The notes below the pieces were generated by a model that saw only the letters and a program-made list of their open reading frames with translations, was not told the DNA's origin and ran no database searches. Positions 36,167 through 46,912 of a stretch of 64,000 nucleotides of DNA are shown here, piece by piece; the stretch's first letter is position 1, and each line of letters starts with the position of its first letter. The stretch spans positions 25,633 through 89,632 of the forward strand of contig CATLHF010000006.1 in the NCBI GenBank assembly GCA_949948835.1, given 5' to 3'. Made by a program: the position numbers and the translations under genes. Source of the stretch: an uncultured Clostridia bacterium. GTDB taxonomy: Bacteria; Bacillota; Clostridia; TANB77; CAG-508.

Positions 36167-37817
36167 TTATTCTCCTATAATTTCTACAATTTGTCTTTCT
36201 AATTCTTTTATTTTTTCATTAATGAATGCAACTTCTGCATCTTTTGCTTTTTCAGTAATGATTTCTTCTTTTATAATTTGAGTCATGTCTGCTACTTCGT
36301 CTTTTAGTTTTTGCATACGGTCTAAGACTTCTATCCTTAATGGTTTATATCTTGTGGTAAGTTCTATTTTGTTCGTTAAGTTTGCTACATCTTCTGTTAG
36401 TTCATAGGTTTCTCCAAAATCTGGAATGATTACTGGTATTCCTGTTGTTTCTAATATTTTTTCTTTTAACACTTCTTGAGATTCTGGTTCTCCATGGACT
36501 AAGAAGATTTGTTTTGGTTTTTGAACGAAAGAATAAATAAAGTTTAATAACCATTCTTGGTCAGCATGTCCTGAATATCCCTCTATATATTCAATTCTTG
36601 CATTTACTGCAATTTCTTCACCAAATATTTTTACTTTCTTTTCTCCATTTACCAATTTACTTCCTAAGGTTCCTGGTGCTTGGTATCCAACAAAAAGAAT
36701 TGTACTCTTTGGATTCCAAAGATTATGTTTTAAATGATGTTTAATACGTCCTACTTCACACATACCGCTAGCAGATATAACAATAGAAGATTCATTTCTT
36801 TCGTTTAACTCTTTCGATTCTTCTGCTGTTCTTGTAAATTGTAATCCTGGAAATTCTAGTGGATTATCTCCTTTTTCCATCTCTTGTTTTACATCATCAT
36901 CAAATAAATCCATGTTTTGTCTAAATATTTCTGTTGCAGAAATAGCAAGTGGGCTATCTACAAATACAGGAACTTTCATTAAAGTTTCATATTGTTTTAA
37001 GAATTCTTCATCATCACGTTTTTCTTTTAATTTATTTAATTCGTATACAATCTCTTGTGTTCTTCCTACTGCAAATGAAGGAATAACAACCGTTCCTCCA
37101 TTATCTAATGTTTCTGAAACAACTTTTAAAAATAATTCTGCTTTATCATCATTTCTCATATGAAGTCTACTACCATAGGTAGATTCCATTACTAAGTAGT
37201 CTGCAGATTCAATCATTGTAGGAGAAGATAAAAGTGGAATATCGTTGTTTCCAAGGTCTCCTGTAAATACGGCTTTTTCCGTTTTACCATTTTCGGTTGC
37301 CCATATTTCAATAATAGCCGACCCTAACATATGTCCTGCATCATTAAATCTTACTTTAATATTTTCATCAATGTCAATAATTTCATCATATTGTACAGGC
37401 TTAAATAATTCTAACGATTTTGTTGCTTCTTCTGCAGTATATAATGGTGGTAATTCTGGCTTCGCTTCTCTTTTACGTTTACGGTTTTTCCATTCGATTT
37501 CCATTTCTTGGATATGTCCGCTATCTGGTAGCATAATGGTACAAAGGTCACAAGTTGCCTTTGTTGCAATTACAGGTTTTCTATATCCATCGTTATATAG
37601 TTTTGGAATACGACCAGAGTGGTCAATATGAGCATGTGTTAATAGCATAAAATCAATATCCGATACCTCAAATAAAAACGGATCATCATTTTCCTTTTCT
37701 TCGGTTGCTTTTCCTTGGTACATACCACAATCCACTAAAAATTTCTTTCCGGCAAGCTTCTACTAAAAAATTCGAACCTGTTACTGTCTTTGCTGCTCCT
37801 AAAAATGTTATTTTCAT
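36167..37817 (-). CDS. MBL-fold beta-CASP nuclease, read through a CGG +1 shift
   Basis: The 549-residue protein joins at TGC-CGG-A (C at 37751). This gives MKITFLGAAKTVTGSNFLVEACGKK, then FLVDCGMYQG, the normal start of the RNA-processing beta-CASP family. It carries HAHIDHSG (zinc motif), FTGDLGN, the beta-CASP motifs SFAVGRTQE and GYSGHAD, and the SSIVISASGMCEVG region. CPSF73-like bacterial members cut or trim RNA and some are named RNase J relatives. It reads toward the structured RNA on the other strand. The start is chosen for its strong GGAGG site at 37825. Confidence 0.88.
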
Positions 37818-37832
37818 ATATTTACTTCCTCC

Positions 37833-39416
37833 TTATCCTAATAATTTTATTTTTTTATCTAATTTTATAATTACATCTTCTTTTGAAATTGATAGAGGTA
37901 TCTTTTTTTCTAAAATATCCGTTTCATATAGATACGCTTCTATTGTTTCTTTTATTTGTAATTTAACTACCATGTTTTCTAAGTTAATCATTCTTGTATC
38001 AAATAAACTACGAAGAATTTCAAAATCCTTTTCCTGTTTTGTTATTTTATTCATGCATTTTAATTCTTCTGCTTTTTGAATTAGCATTTTTTGTAGTTTT
38101 GTTATTTTTTCTTGTAACTCTTTTGTTTTTCCAATACATTCTCCATTTTCTAAATACAAAAAACAGTAATAACGAAATTCATAAATTTGTTTTATCAATT
38201 CTTCTTTTTTACTTGTTTTTTCAATTTGGTCAATTTCATCAATTTTTATTTTAAAACAATCCATAATTATTTTTTCTAATGCAATGCTATCTACCATAAT
38301 TTTTTCTTTTAATTGTTCTTGGGTTAAATCTAAACCGGATAATAACTCTAACTTTTCTTCTAGTTTTGTTTTCATTTCCACATAATATGCTGGTTCCAAC
38401 ATTTTATTTTGTTCTTCCATTTTTTGCATTATTTTTTTTCTTTGTTTGGTTAGAATTTCTGTTAAATGTGATAGACTAAATATTTTATGATATTCTGGAA
38501 GTTCTGCATTTCGTTTTATATACTCTTGTTCTAATAATTTTTTATCATTTAAGATCGTATCTAATTGTTTTATTTGTGTGAATGCTTTCTTTTTATTTTT
38601 CGATATTTCTTCTAGTAGTTGTCTTTTATTATTCAGTCTTGCAAATTCTTTTTCTAATTCTTCTTTTTCTTCTAATAAATATTCTTTTTGTTTAAAATTA
38701 GTTTGAATACAGACATTTAGTGCTAATTTACTAATTTGTTTTGAAATGTTTTCCCCTTTTTGTTTTCCAAACTTTTTTTGTATTTTCTCTCTTGCAAGTC
38801 CAAAATAATCTTTTACTTCTTCTGAATGAATCCATTCTTCCATGAAATTAATTCCTAGCAAGAAAATTAAATTTTGATAAACAAGGTTAATAGTTCTATT
38901 TTGTAACTCATCTGGATCTGTATTCCAATTCCAACCATTAAAGTCTCTTAGTACTTCTAAACGGTTCATGTTTTCCCCTTTGTTTAATAATTCCGAAAGC
39001 GAAGTTCTAATTATACTATATTTTTCATCTACATAAATTTGGTTATCATCTAACTCATATATAGCATATAATAATGTTTTTTCATTTGGATGCCATAGAA
39101 TAATATCTCCTTCCATACGGTCAATTTCATATCTTATTTTAGCATTATGCTGTATGTCCTCTATTGGCTCTTTTCTAATCTCAATATGATGACATTTTTT
39201 CTTTATAATTGATAAGATTTCTTCTAAATATTCTTTCTTGCTTAGAACTTCTTTTTTTACAATTTCATAATCATGATAACCTGCTTCTATTTTATAAACG
39301 CAAGAAAGAAGAAGATTTTTAACGTCTTCTGAAAAATCTTTATCTTCCAAAATGATTTCTAATTCGTTATGATAATCTTTTGGTGTAATTTTCGATAAAA
39401 TTTTTTCTGTATCCAC
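37833..39416 (-). CDS. long coiled-coil protein of unknown function
   Basis: I do not recognise this 527-residue protein. It is rich in Lys, Glu and Leu. The N-terminal 220 residues look globular (NGWNWNTDPDELQNRTINL). From about 225 to 440 extended coiled coil dominates (KEYLLEEKEELEKEFARLNNKR). No transmembrane segment or signal peptide is seen. It lies upstream of the nuclease gene in the same direction, with 15 bases between them, so the two may be cotranscribed. Intact frame. Confidence 0.7.
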   Translation of the reverse strand: MDTEKILSKITPKDYHNELEIILEDKDFSEDVKNLLLSCVYKIEAGYHDYEIVKKEVLSKKEYLEEILSIIKKKCHHIEIRKEPIEDIQHNAKIRYEIDRMEGDIILWHPNEKTLLYAIYELDDNQIYVDEKYSIIRTSLSELLNKGENMNRLEVLRDFNGWNWNTDPDELQNRTINLVYQNLIFLLGINFMEEWIHSEEVKDYFGLAREKIQKKFGKQKGENISKQISKLALNVCIQTNFKQKEYLLEEKEELEKEFARLNNKRQLLEEISKNKKKAFTQIKQLDTILNDKKLLEQEYIKRNAELPEYHKIFSLSHLTEILTKQRKKIMQKMEEQNKMLEPAYYVEMKTKLEEKLELLSGLDLTQEQLKEKIMVDSIALEKIIMDCFKIKIDEIDQIEKTSKKEELIKQIYEFRYYCFLYLENGECIGKTKELQEKITKLQKMLIQKAEELKCMNKITKQEKDFEILRSLFDTRMINLENMVVKLQIKETIEAYLYETDILEKKIPLSISKEDVIIKLDKKIKLLG

Positions 39417-39470
39417 AAATCTTCTTCCTTTCTCTTTTGTTATATATTTTTATTGAATTGTGTGGGGTTC

Positions 39471-41877
39471 TTAATCCCCATTGTTTTCATCATTTTGTTC
39501 TTCAGGTTTTGCCATTTTTAATTCTTGCCATCTTTCTTTGCTCATAAGAACTGTACGTGGCTTACTTCCTTCATAACCAGAAATGATGCCTCTTTGTTCC
39601 ATTTGGTCAATAATTCTTCCTGCTCTTGCATATCCTACTTTAAATCTTCTTTGAATAAAAGATGTTGATGCTTGTCCTGTTTCTACAACAGTCTCTATTG
39701 CATCTGCTAAAAATGGGTCTGTATCATCATCTTCTTCTTCAACTTCTTTATCAGTACTATTTGCTTTTTCAATTTTTTCTAGGATATCTTCATTATAAGT
39801 TACTTCTCCATTTGATTTTAGGAAATCTACTATTTTTTCAACTTCCTTATCTGATACAAATGCGCCTTGTAATCTTGTTGGTTTTGGTGCTCCTGATGGA
39901 TAAAATAACATATCTCCTTTTCCAAGTAACTTTTCTGCTCCTACCATATCTAGAATTGTTCTTGAATCTACTTGTGAAGAAACAGCAAATGCAATTCTAG
40001 ATGGAATATTGGCTTTAATAATACCAGTAATAACATCAACGGATGGTCTTTGGGTAGCAATTACTAGGTGCATACCAGCAGCTCTTGCCATTTGTGCCAA
40101 ACGACAAATCGCATCTTCTACATCTTTTGCAGCTACCATCATAAGGTCTGCAAGTTCATCAATAATAATCACAATTTGAGGTAATTTTTCGCTTGAACCT
40201 TCTTTTTCTATTGCTTCATTATAGCCTTTTATATCTCTTACCCCTTTTGCAGCAAATAATCCATAACGATTCACCATTTCTTGTACAGCCCAAGCAAGTG
40301 CTCCTGCTGCTTTTTTAGGGTCTGTTACAACTGGAATTAATAAATGTGGTATTCCATTATATACTGAAAGTTCCACTACTTTTGGGTCTACCATTACCAA
40401 TTTTACTTCACTTGGTTTTGCTTTATAAATAATGCTAGTAATTAATGTATTAATACATACACTCTTTCCGTGAGCCTGTACTTCCTGCAATTAAAACATG
40501 TGGCATTTTTGCAATATCGGTTACTACTTCATTTCCTGCAACGTCTTTTCCAAGTGCAAACGCAAGACGTGATTCATAATCTACAAATTTGTCGCTTTCT
40601 AAAATATCTCTTAAATGTACCATTTCTGTTTCTTTATTTGGTACTTCAATTCCTACTGCTTGTTTTCCTGGAATTGGTGCTTCTATACGAATGGATTCTG
40701 CAGCTAAATTTAAAGCAATATCATCTGCTAAGTTTGCAATCTTACTAACTCTAACTCCTTCTGCCGGTTTTAGTTCATATCTTGTAATCGCTGGTCCTAC
40801 CGATACATTTTCCACTTTAGCCGATACTCCAAAACTATATAATGTTTTTTGAAGTCTTGTTGCATTATCCGCAATGGCTTTTTTACCACCTTTTAAACTA
40901 CTTCCTTTGCCTTCACTTAATAATTGTATTGGTGGAAATTCGTAATGTTCATCTTCTGAAGTAAGCGTGTGTTCTAATACTAGAACTTGTTTTGTTTTAT
41001 CTTCTTTTACTTCTTCTTCTGTTTTAAAAATATTATCCAATTCATTTGGTGATTGTTCTGCCTCTTTTTTTGCCTTTATTTCTTTCATTCCAAGAGGTGT
41101 TATATCATCATTGGAATGGTCATATTTTTTTAGTTTTCCTGTTTTATCATTTAAATTAATGGTAATTTGGTCATCTTCTAATGGGATATCAATTGAACTT
41201 AATTTTTTGATTTTTTCTTTTTTCTTTGGTTTTACAACAATCTCTTCTTCTTCCTCCTCATCTTCTTCTAGTCTACGTTCTCTTCGTAATTCTTTTCTTT
41301 CTTCCATATTTTCTACTGCATTGGTAATTAATTTAGCAGGATGAATTCCAAACATGAAGATAAGGACAATAATAGCAACTCCTATTGCTAATATAACAGC
41401 TCCTGTTTCTCCAAGCATACTAACTGCTGGAAGTGCCGCAATCATTCCAATAACACCGCCACCGATATTTTTTTGTCCTAATTCATAAGCTTGTTGTAAA
41501 ATAGCACCAAATTCTTTATTCATATTAATCGTTTGTTTTGATATTTGGTAAATACACATAATAACAGCCACACACATTAGAAAAATGCCATATTGAATTA
41601 ATTTTGGCGATAATGTCTCTTTCTTTTCACATGCTAAATTAATAGCAATCGCAAATGTTCCAATTGGTAAAATATATTTCATCCATCCAATTAGACCTCC
41701 CAAAATAGGGCTAAGTGTTTTTCCGATATATCCAGAATTTGTATAAATCAGTACCGTTAATAATATACTAATGATTATCATTGATACAACAGCTAAATCA
41801 ATATCTATTCTATTCTGTTGTTTTCTTGTTCTACTTGTTGTTTTAGTATTTGTTTTTCTTCTTTTTCCTTTTGCCAT
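39471..41877 (-). CDS. ftsK: DNA translocase FtsK/SpoIIIE, read through a CGG +1 shift
   Basis: The joined protein has 801 residues. The N-terminus has a basic tail and four membrane segments (about 25-185), then an acidic linker, the alpha domain ([24 protein letters not shown]) and the ATPase with [20 protein letters not shown] (Walker A). Walker B is [12 protein letters not shown]. The gamma domain ends the protein ([22 protein letters not shown]). It pumps DNA across the septum at division or into the forespore. The shift TCA-CGG-A (C at 40470) falls in the Walker A loop itself: without it, translation ends nine codons later. It has no other in-frame CGG. Confidence 0.93.
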
Positions 41878-41944
41878 TTTTTATCCTTCCTTTGTATTTT
41901 CTTACATTTCAATTCTATCATTGTACATACATATTTGCAAGAAA

Positions 41945-41968
41945 AAAACCACGAGATTTCGTAGTTTT
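41945..41968 (-). terminator. hairpin upstream of ftsK
   Basis: AAAACCACGA and TCGTAGTTTT arms with a 4-base loop, between ftsK and the coiled-coil gene at 41985. It would end the leftward transcript from rsmD. Confidence 0.65.
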
Positions 41969-41984
41969 TCTAGTGTTTCATTTA

Positions 41985-42422
41985 TTATTTTAATTCTTTT
42001 CTATTGTTTTGAACCGTTTTTAATGCATCTTCTAAAACAACTTCGATTTTCTCTAAAAGGTTATCTGCATAGTCTTTTGTTCCTTTTGATATTTCTCTAG
42101 ACATTTCATTTGCCGTTTCGATAATATGTGCTTTTTGTTCATATGCTTTTCTTGTAATTTCATGTTCATCAATCATTGAAATAATTCTATTTTCTGCTTC
42201 TTTTACAATATCATCTGCTTCTTTTTGTGCTTCTACTAAAATACGCCCTCTTTCTTCTTTAATCCATTTTGCTTGTTTTAATTCATCTGGAAGTTTTAAT
42301 CTTATTTCTTTTATAATATCTAATATTTCTTCTTTTTCAACAATTGATTTGCCTGAAAAAGGTACTGTTTTACTATTTTCTAACATTTCTTCTAATGTTT
42401 CTAGTAATGTAAATAATTCCAT
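41985..42422 (-). CDS. coiled-coil protein, V-ATPase subunit H/DivIVA-like
   Basis: The 145-residue protein is almost entirely helical. It has GRILVEAQKEADDIVKEAE, an Ala- and Glu-rich coiled coil, in the style of ATPase stator subunits and DivIVA-type scaffolds. It sits 3 bases after rsmD, so the two are cotranscribed. Clostridial genomes often carry such a gene beside rsmD; its function is not known. Confidence 0.65.
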   Translation of the reverse strand: MELFTLLETLEEMLENSKTVPFSGKSIVEKEEILDIIKEIRLKLPDELKQAKWIKEERGRILVEAQKEADDIVKEAENRIISMIDEHEITRKAYEQKAHIIETANEMSREISKGTKDYADNLLEKIEVVLEDALKTVQNNRKELK

Positions 42423-42425
42423 TTT

Positions 42426-42983
42426 TTACCCCTTTCGATTTAAGAAGATAAGTTTTACTCTTCCATATTTTCTTAAATCATATACATTAACATTTGTATT
42501 TTCAATTTCTTTTAAAATTCTTTCTTCTTCATCTGTCTCAATTATTATAATTCCATCTTTTTCTAATAAATCTAATTGCAAAATTTCTTCTACTGCATCT
42601 TTTGCATAATCTCTTGCATATGGTGGATCTAAAAATATAAAATCAAATTGAAATTTATTTTTCAAAAAGTGTAGTGCTTTTTTATAATCCTCTTGTATCA
42701 CAATTGCTTTTTCTGCTAAGTGTGTTTTTCCTAAGTTTTTCTTAATAATTCCAACTGCTTGTTTGGATTTATCACATAGTATCGCCTTTTTAGCCCCTCT
42801 ACTAATTGCTTCAATTCCTAAAGCACCACTTCCAGAAAACAAATCCAATACATAAGATTGTGGCAAATTCATTTGAATCATATTAAATAATGCCTCTTTT
42901 ACTCTATCTAATGTTGGTCTTGTGTCATTTCCTTCAAGCGAATATAAAATTGTTCCTTTTGCTGTTCCACTAATTACTCGCAT
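42426..42983 (-). CDS. rsmD: 16S rRNA (guanine-N2)-methyltransferase RsmD
   Basis: The 185-residue enzyme has MRVISGTAKG, RPTLDRVKEALFNM, DLFSGSGALGIEAISRGA (SAM motif I) and DFIFLDPPYA, the NPPY-type catalytic motif DPPY. It methylates G966 (E. coli numbering) of 16S rRNA. AAGGAG precedes the ATG. Followed by a coiled-coil gene; intact frame. Confidence 0.95.
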   Translation of the reverse strand: MRVISGTAKGTILYSLEGNDTRPTLDRVKEALFNMIQMNLPQSYVLDLFSGSGALGIEAISRGAKKAILCDKSKQAVGIIKKNLGKTHLAEKAIVIQEDYKKALHFLKNKFQFDFIFLDPPYARDYAKDAVEEILQLDLLEKDGIIIIETDEEERILKEIENTNVNVYDLRKYGRVKLIFLNRKG

Positions 42984-43091
42984 TTGTACTCCTTTTTGAT
43001 AGTTCTATTGTATTGATGTTTTTTTCATAAGTCAATAGAAAACACTGAAATGTAATATACATTTAACAATTCTGTAATAAAGACAGCAAAA

Positions 43092-43115
43092 GACAGAGAA
43101 CGCATTTTCTCTGCC
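43092..43115 (-). terminator. divIVA terminator
   Basis: Nine-base arms with one mismatch and a T-rich tail on the minus strand, 20 bases after the divIVA stop. Confidence 0.65.
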
Positions 43116-43134
43116 TTTTTTCTTCTGTTTTTTA

Positions 43135-43584
43135 TTAATCTTTATTGATTTCTTTTAATATTTCTAATTGAGAAATTAGTAATGATTCCATTTTTGCTTT
43201 GTAAATATCAAATTGTTTTGCAACATCTTCTAATTCTCTTCTTTTTAATGTAATTTCTTGTTCTAAATTCATTGCTTCTTGTTTTGCATAAGCTTGTGCA
43301 TCATTAATAATTTGTTCTGCTTGTTGACGTGCTACATTTTTTACTTCTTCTGCTGTTGATTGTGCCATCATTAACGTGCTTTGTAATGTATTTTCAATTG
43401 TTTTGTAATGTGCAATATCTCCATTTAATTGTTCTATTTTTTCTCTTGCTTCTGCATTTTCTCTATATAACTTTTCATAATCAGCAGTTAATAAATCTAA
43501 AAACTCATCTACTTCATCTACATTATATCCATTCATCATTTGTTTTGCAAATTTTTTATTTTCAATTTCTAGTGGTGTTAACAT
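43135..43584 (-). CDS. divIVA: DivIVA-family cell division protein
   Basis: The 149-residue protein begins with the DivIVA lipid-binding motif: LTPLEIENKKFAKQMMNGYNVDEVDEFLDLL, including the conserved Phe-Lys region and turn. Long coiled coils follow (about 35-145). DivIVA binds curved membrane at septa and poles and recruits partners. GGGGGA precedes the ATG. It is downstream of sepF, matching the usual division cluster. Confidence 0.92.
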   Translation of the reverse strand: MLTPLEIENKKFAKQMMNGYNVDEVDEFLDLLTADYEKLYRENAEAREKIEQLNGDIAHYKTIENTLQSTLMMAQSTAEEVKNVARQQAEQIINDAQAYAKQEAMNLEQEITLKRRELEDVAKQFDIYKAKMESLLISQLEILKEINKD

Positions 43585-43676
43585 TTTTCTTCCCCCTTGT
43601 TTTATCCTATAAAAAAATCGGATTTCTTTATCAGAATGTCTCTTTTCTGATGTTGACCTCCGACATTTTTTATTTT

Positions 43677-44144
43677 CTAATTATTTTTTAACCATGAAAC
43701 AGATAATCTATTTTTAATTTCTTCTCTCGCCATTTCATTTGCAATTTCATAATTGATAGGAGCAATTAAAAAGATTGAATTTGATATTTTTTGGATATGT
43801 CCATCTAATGCATGAACTGCTCCACTAATAAAATCAACAATTCTTCTTGCTACATCTTTGTTGACATATTCTAAATTAACAATAACAGATTTTCTATCTT
43901 TTAAATAATTACAAATTTCTTCTGATTGTTCAAAAGTAGTTGGTTGTGATATTACCATTTTGACTTGTTGTACTTGTGGCATATTAACAACTTTTTGTTT
44001 TCTTCCAAATATTGTTTTTGGTTCTTCTACTTCTTCCTCTTCCTCATAATCGTAATCATATACTCTGTCTTCTAGTTCTTCCTCTTCTTCTGCATTATCC
44101 ATTCCTAAAAAATCCCAAATTTTATTCATTACAGCTCCTGCCAT
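43677..44144 (-). CDS. sepF: cell division protein SepF
   Basis: The 155-residue protein has an N-terminal amphipathic start (MNKIWDFLGM), an acidic linker with Glu and Tyr runs, and the SepF core: PTTFEQSEEICNYLKDRKSVIVNLEYV, ARRIVDFISGAVHALDGHIQKI and SIFLIAP. SepF polymerises into rings that tether FtsZ to the membrane. AGGAGG lies before the ATG. It is followed by divIVA. Confidence 0.95.
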   Translation of the reverse strand: MAGAVMNKIWDFLGMDNAEEEEELEDRVYDYDYEEEEEVEEPKTIFGRKQKVVNMPQVQQVKMVISQPTTFEQSEEICNYLKDRKSVIVNLEYVNKDVARRIVDFISGAVHALDGHIQKISNSIFLIAPINYEIANEMAREEIKNRLSVSWLKNN

Positions 44145-44265
44145 TTTATAAACCTCCTATTTTTCTCCTTGGTATGTACCATTAGTATCTTACTTTTTCA
44201 TCCTCTTGTCAATACATTTCGTAATTGTAATTTATTTTTAATTTATTTGTAATATTGTTGTAACA

Positions 44266-45559
44266 TTACATCTTCGGATGTATCAATATTTCGTCATGAA
44301 GTACAATCGTTTTTAAGTTTTTTATCTCACTATCTGTATATCCCCATTTTTCTTTTAGCTCTGTCGATTGATAATTGGTTATCACAGAATATGCCGAATT
44401 TTGTTTTAAAACTTTTACTGGTATTTTGTCGGTATAACCTGCTCGATTTCTTATTACAAAATGCAAATCTTTTTCTCCATCTTGTGTATTTCTTTTTTCA
44501 CTAACTAATGCTGTGTTTGGCACCTTTAAACCACTATAACTCCACCAAATAATGTCAAATGTAATTTTTCGATAGTTTGCTAGTAACTCTAATCCACTGG
44601 TTATTTTAAAAGTAATCAATCTTGTATCTTCTTCTTGAATCAAGTAAACCACTTCTGCTGTTATTTCTTCACTATTGGACAAACGTAATTTTACACTATC
44701 TCCTATTTGAGCTTCATTTGCTTTTTTTGAATTTAAGCTTGTTACAATATATCCTTCAAAATTATTAATGACTTTTCCATTTTCTCCACTACTTGCAACA
44801 ATTTCTCCTGTTTTCAATTTTAAGTCTGTTAACATTTTTGTATTTAAACTCGCAAAAGATTCTGGTGTCAATACTTCTTCTAATCCATCTACTCGGTAAG
44901 ATACAATTCCACTAACTGGTGCACTAATATATTCCGCTCCAGAATTTAAGTTTTTTTCATAAGAACTTCTTTCTTCAACCAGTTTCTTTAAGTAAGAACC
45001 TGCTGGACTCTTTTCTCCAGCTATCTTTGCTTTTTTTGTAATCTTTGAATTGATTTCTTTTTTGTACTCAGAAACCTTCTGGATATCATTGAATGTCTCT
45101 AATTCAATTAATTTTTCTTGTATTTGGCTCTCTAGTAGCTTTATATCGCTTGAGAATAAATTATTTTCATTTTCCATTGCCTCTTGTATTTTAATATCTA
45201 ACTCTTGTATTTTCTTTACTAATGTTTCTTCATTATTACTATAGTAACGAAAAATAGGATCTCCTTTTGCCACTCTTTCTCCTTCTGCTTTAATTTGAAC
45301 AATACCATTTTTATAATTATTTCCTTGTACAACGGTCTCTTCTCTTATCACATAACCGAACGGCATTTTCTTCTTCTGATAAATTTCCGTTTTCAATTGC
45401 GATGACATTCGTTGGCTGTTTAATCAATTGGATAATACAATAAACAAAATAAATTAATATAATAATACCAATACCATAAGCAATCGTTACTTTTTTCATA
45501 TTTTTCTTTCTAGATTGATTTCCCTTTGGCATATTACGAATTTTTCCTGTTTCTTTCAA
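44266..45559 (-). CDS. HlyD-like membrane fusion/efflux adaptor, read through a CGG +1 shift
   Basis: The recoded product has about 430 residues: a basic N-terminus, one membrane segment (IAYGIGIIILIYFVYCII), a biotinyl-lipoyl-like hinge with long coiled-coil hairpin (KKIQELDIKIQEAMENE) and beta barrel domains. Such adaptors link inner-membrane transporters to the exterior. The shift is GTT-CGG-T (C at 45358), giving AVGYVIREETVV. The start is TTG at 45559, overlapping the miaA stop (TTGA) and preceded by GGGGGA; longer in-frame extensions run into miaA and lack a ribosome site. It lies upstream of sepF in the same direction. Confidence 0.8.
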
Positions 45560-46474
45560 TTCATTTCCCCCAAAATTCTTTTTATATTTTCTTCTTTTTG
45601 ATTTGTTGCATCTAACCATATCGTTTGTTTGTTTTTTCGAAACCAAGTTAGTTGACGTTTTGCATATCTTCTTGTTTCTTGTTTTATCTTTTCAATTGCT
45701 TCTTCTTTGGTTGTCTTACCGTCTAAGTATTCTTTGATTTCTTTATATCCTAACGCTTGCATTGCTGTTGGATACTCTTTGTATTTTGCTATTATATTTT
45801 GCACTTCTTCAATGAGTCCTTGTTCTATCATAATATCCACTCTTTTATTAATTCTGTCATATAATATCTGTCGCTCCATTGTAAGTGCAAACACATAGTA
45901 ATCATATGGGACTTCTTTTTTTCTAGATTCTATTTCTTGCTCTGTCTTTGTTTTTCCTGTTTGATGATAAACTTCTAGCACTCTTAAGATTCGTTTTTGA
46001 TCGTTTGGGCTAATACGTTTCATTGCTTCTTCATCAATTTTGGTTGCTTCATCATATAAGTTTTTTAACCCTTCTTGTTCTACTCTTTTTTCCAAATTTT
46101 TTCGGTATTCTTCATCAAATTCAATCTCTGGATAATCAATATTATAGATAAGGGAATCAATATAAAGTCCTGTTCCACCAACAACAATGGGCGTTTTTCC
46201 CTTTTTTATAATTTCTTCTATTGCAGATGTTGCTTCTTTTTTATAATCTGCAACACTATATCTATCTTTTGGTGATACAAAATCTAATAAATAATGCTTA
46301 ATTCCTTGCATTTCTTCCTTGGTTGGTTTTGCACTACCAATATCCATATCTTGATAAATTTGCATTGAATCTGCCGAAACAATCTCTCCGACTAATTTCA
46401 CTTGCAAGTTCAATGGATAATGCGGTTTTCCCAGAAGCCGTTGGCCCACATATAACAATTACTTTCGGTTTCAT
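45556..46474 (-). CDS. miaA: tRNA dimethylallyltransferase MiaA, read through a CGG +1 shift
   Basis: The recoded product has 305 residues. It begins MKPKVIVICGPTASGKTALS with the P-loop, then EIVSADSMQIYQDMDIGSAKPT and the GGTGLYIDSLIY motif, ending in RRYAKRQLTWFRK. MiaA adds an isopentenyl group to A37 of tRNAs that read UNN codons. The shift AGT-CGG-A (C at 46390) yields EISGEIVSAD. A strong AGGAG site precedes the ATG at 46474. Placed after mutL and a membrane protein gene, before the adaptor. Confidence 0.92.
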
Positions 46475-46489
46475 TCTTTTCTCCTATTT

Positions 46490-46912
46490 CTATTTTATAA
46501 CACTACTTAACAAGCCTAATTCAAAACTTTTTATATAACTTGTCTCTATTACTAAAATAATAAATACGATAATAAGCATAATTACTATTTTACTTTTTAC
46601 TTTTTCTTTGGTTAATCTTTTCTGTTTATATTTGTTGATAATATATCCTAAATATGGCAAAATAAATATCGTATTAATTGGTGCAAATATAAATATAGCT
46701 GTTGTTTTTGCAATTTTTAGATAGTTTTTATTTTCTATATGTATACCATTTGAGCTAATGAATACAATAAGCCATGTAATCATCAAAATCACAAGAATAC
46801 CTATTAATATAAATTTTATCTTTTTTTCTTTTTCAAACTCATATGTATTACTAGAAATCATTAAGATTGCTACTAGATACATTACAACTGAAATAATTCC
46901 TATAATAATCAT
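46490..46912 (-). CDS. small polytopic membrane protein
   Basis: The 140-residue protein has four hydrophobic segments with short loops and basic ends. I do not recognise a family. Its ATG overlaps the mutL stop (TAATG), so it is translationally coupled to mutL, and it precedes miaA by 15 bases. It is probably a real member of the mutL-miaA operon. Confidence 0.65.
   Translation of the reverse strand: MIIIGIISVVMYLVAILMISSNTYEFEKEKKIKFILIGILVILMITWLIVFISSNGIHIENKNYLKIAKTTAIFIFAPINTIFILPYLGYIINKYKQKRLTKEKVKSKIVIMLIIVFIILVIETSYIKSFELGLLSSVIK

Noticed and set aside
45560..45646. Longer start for the HlyD-like adaptor inside miaA
   Set aside because: It would lie entirely within the miaA coding region without a ribosome site; TTG at 45559 is coupled to the miaA stop.
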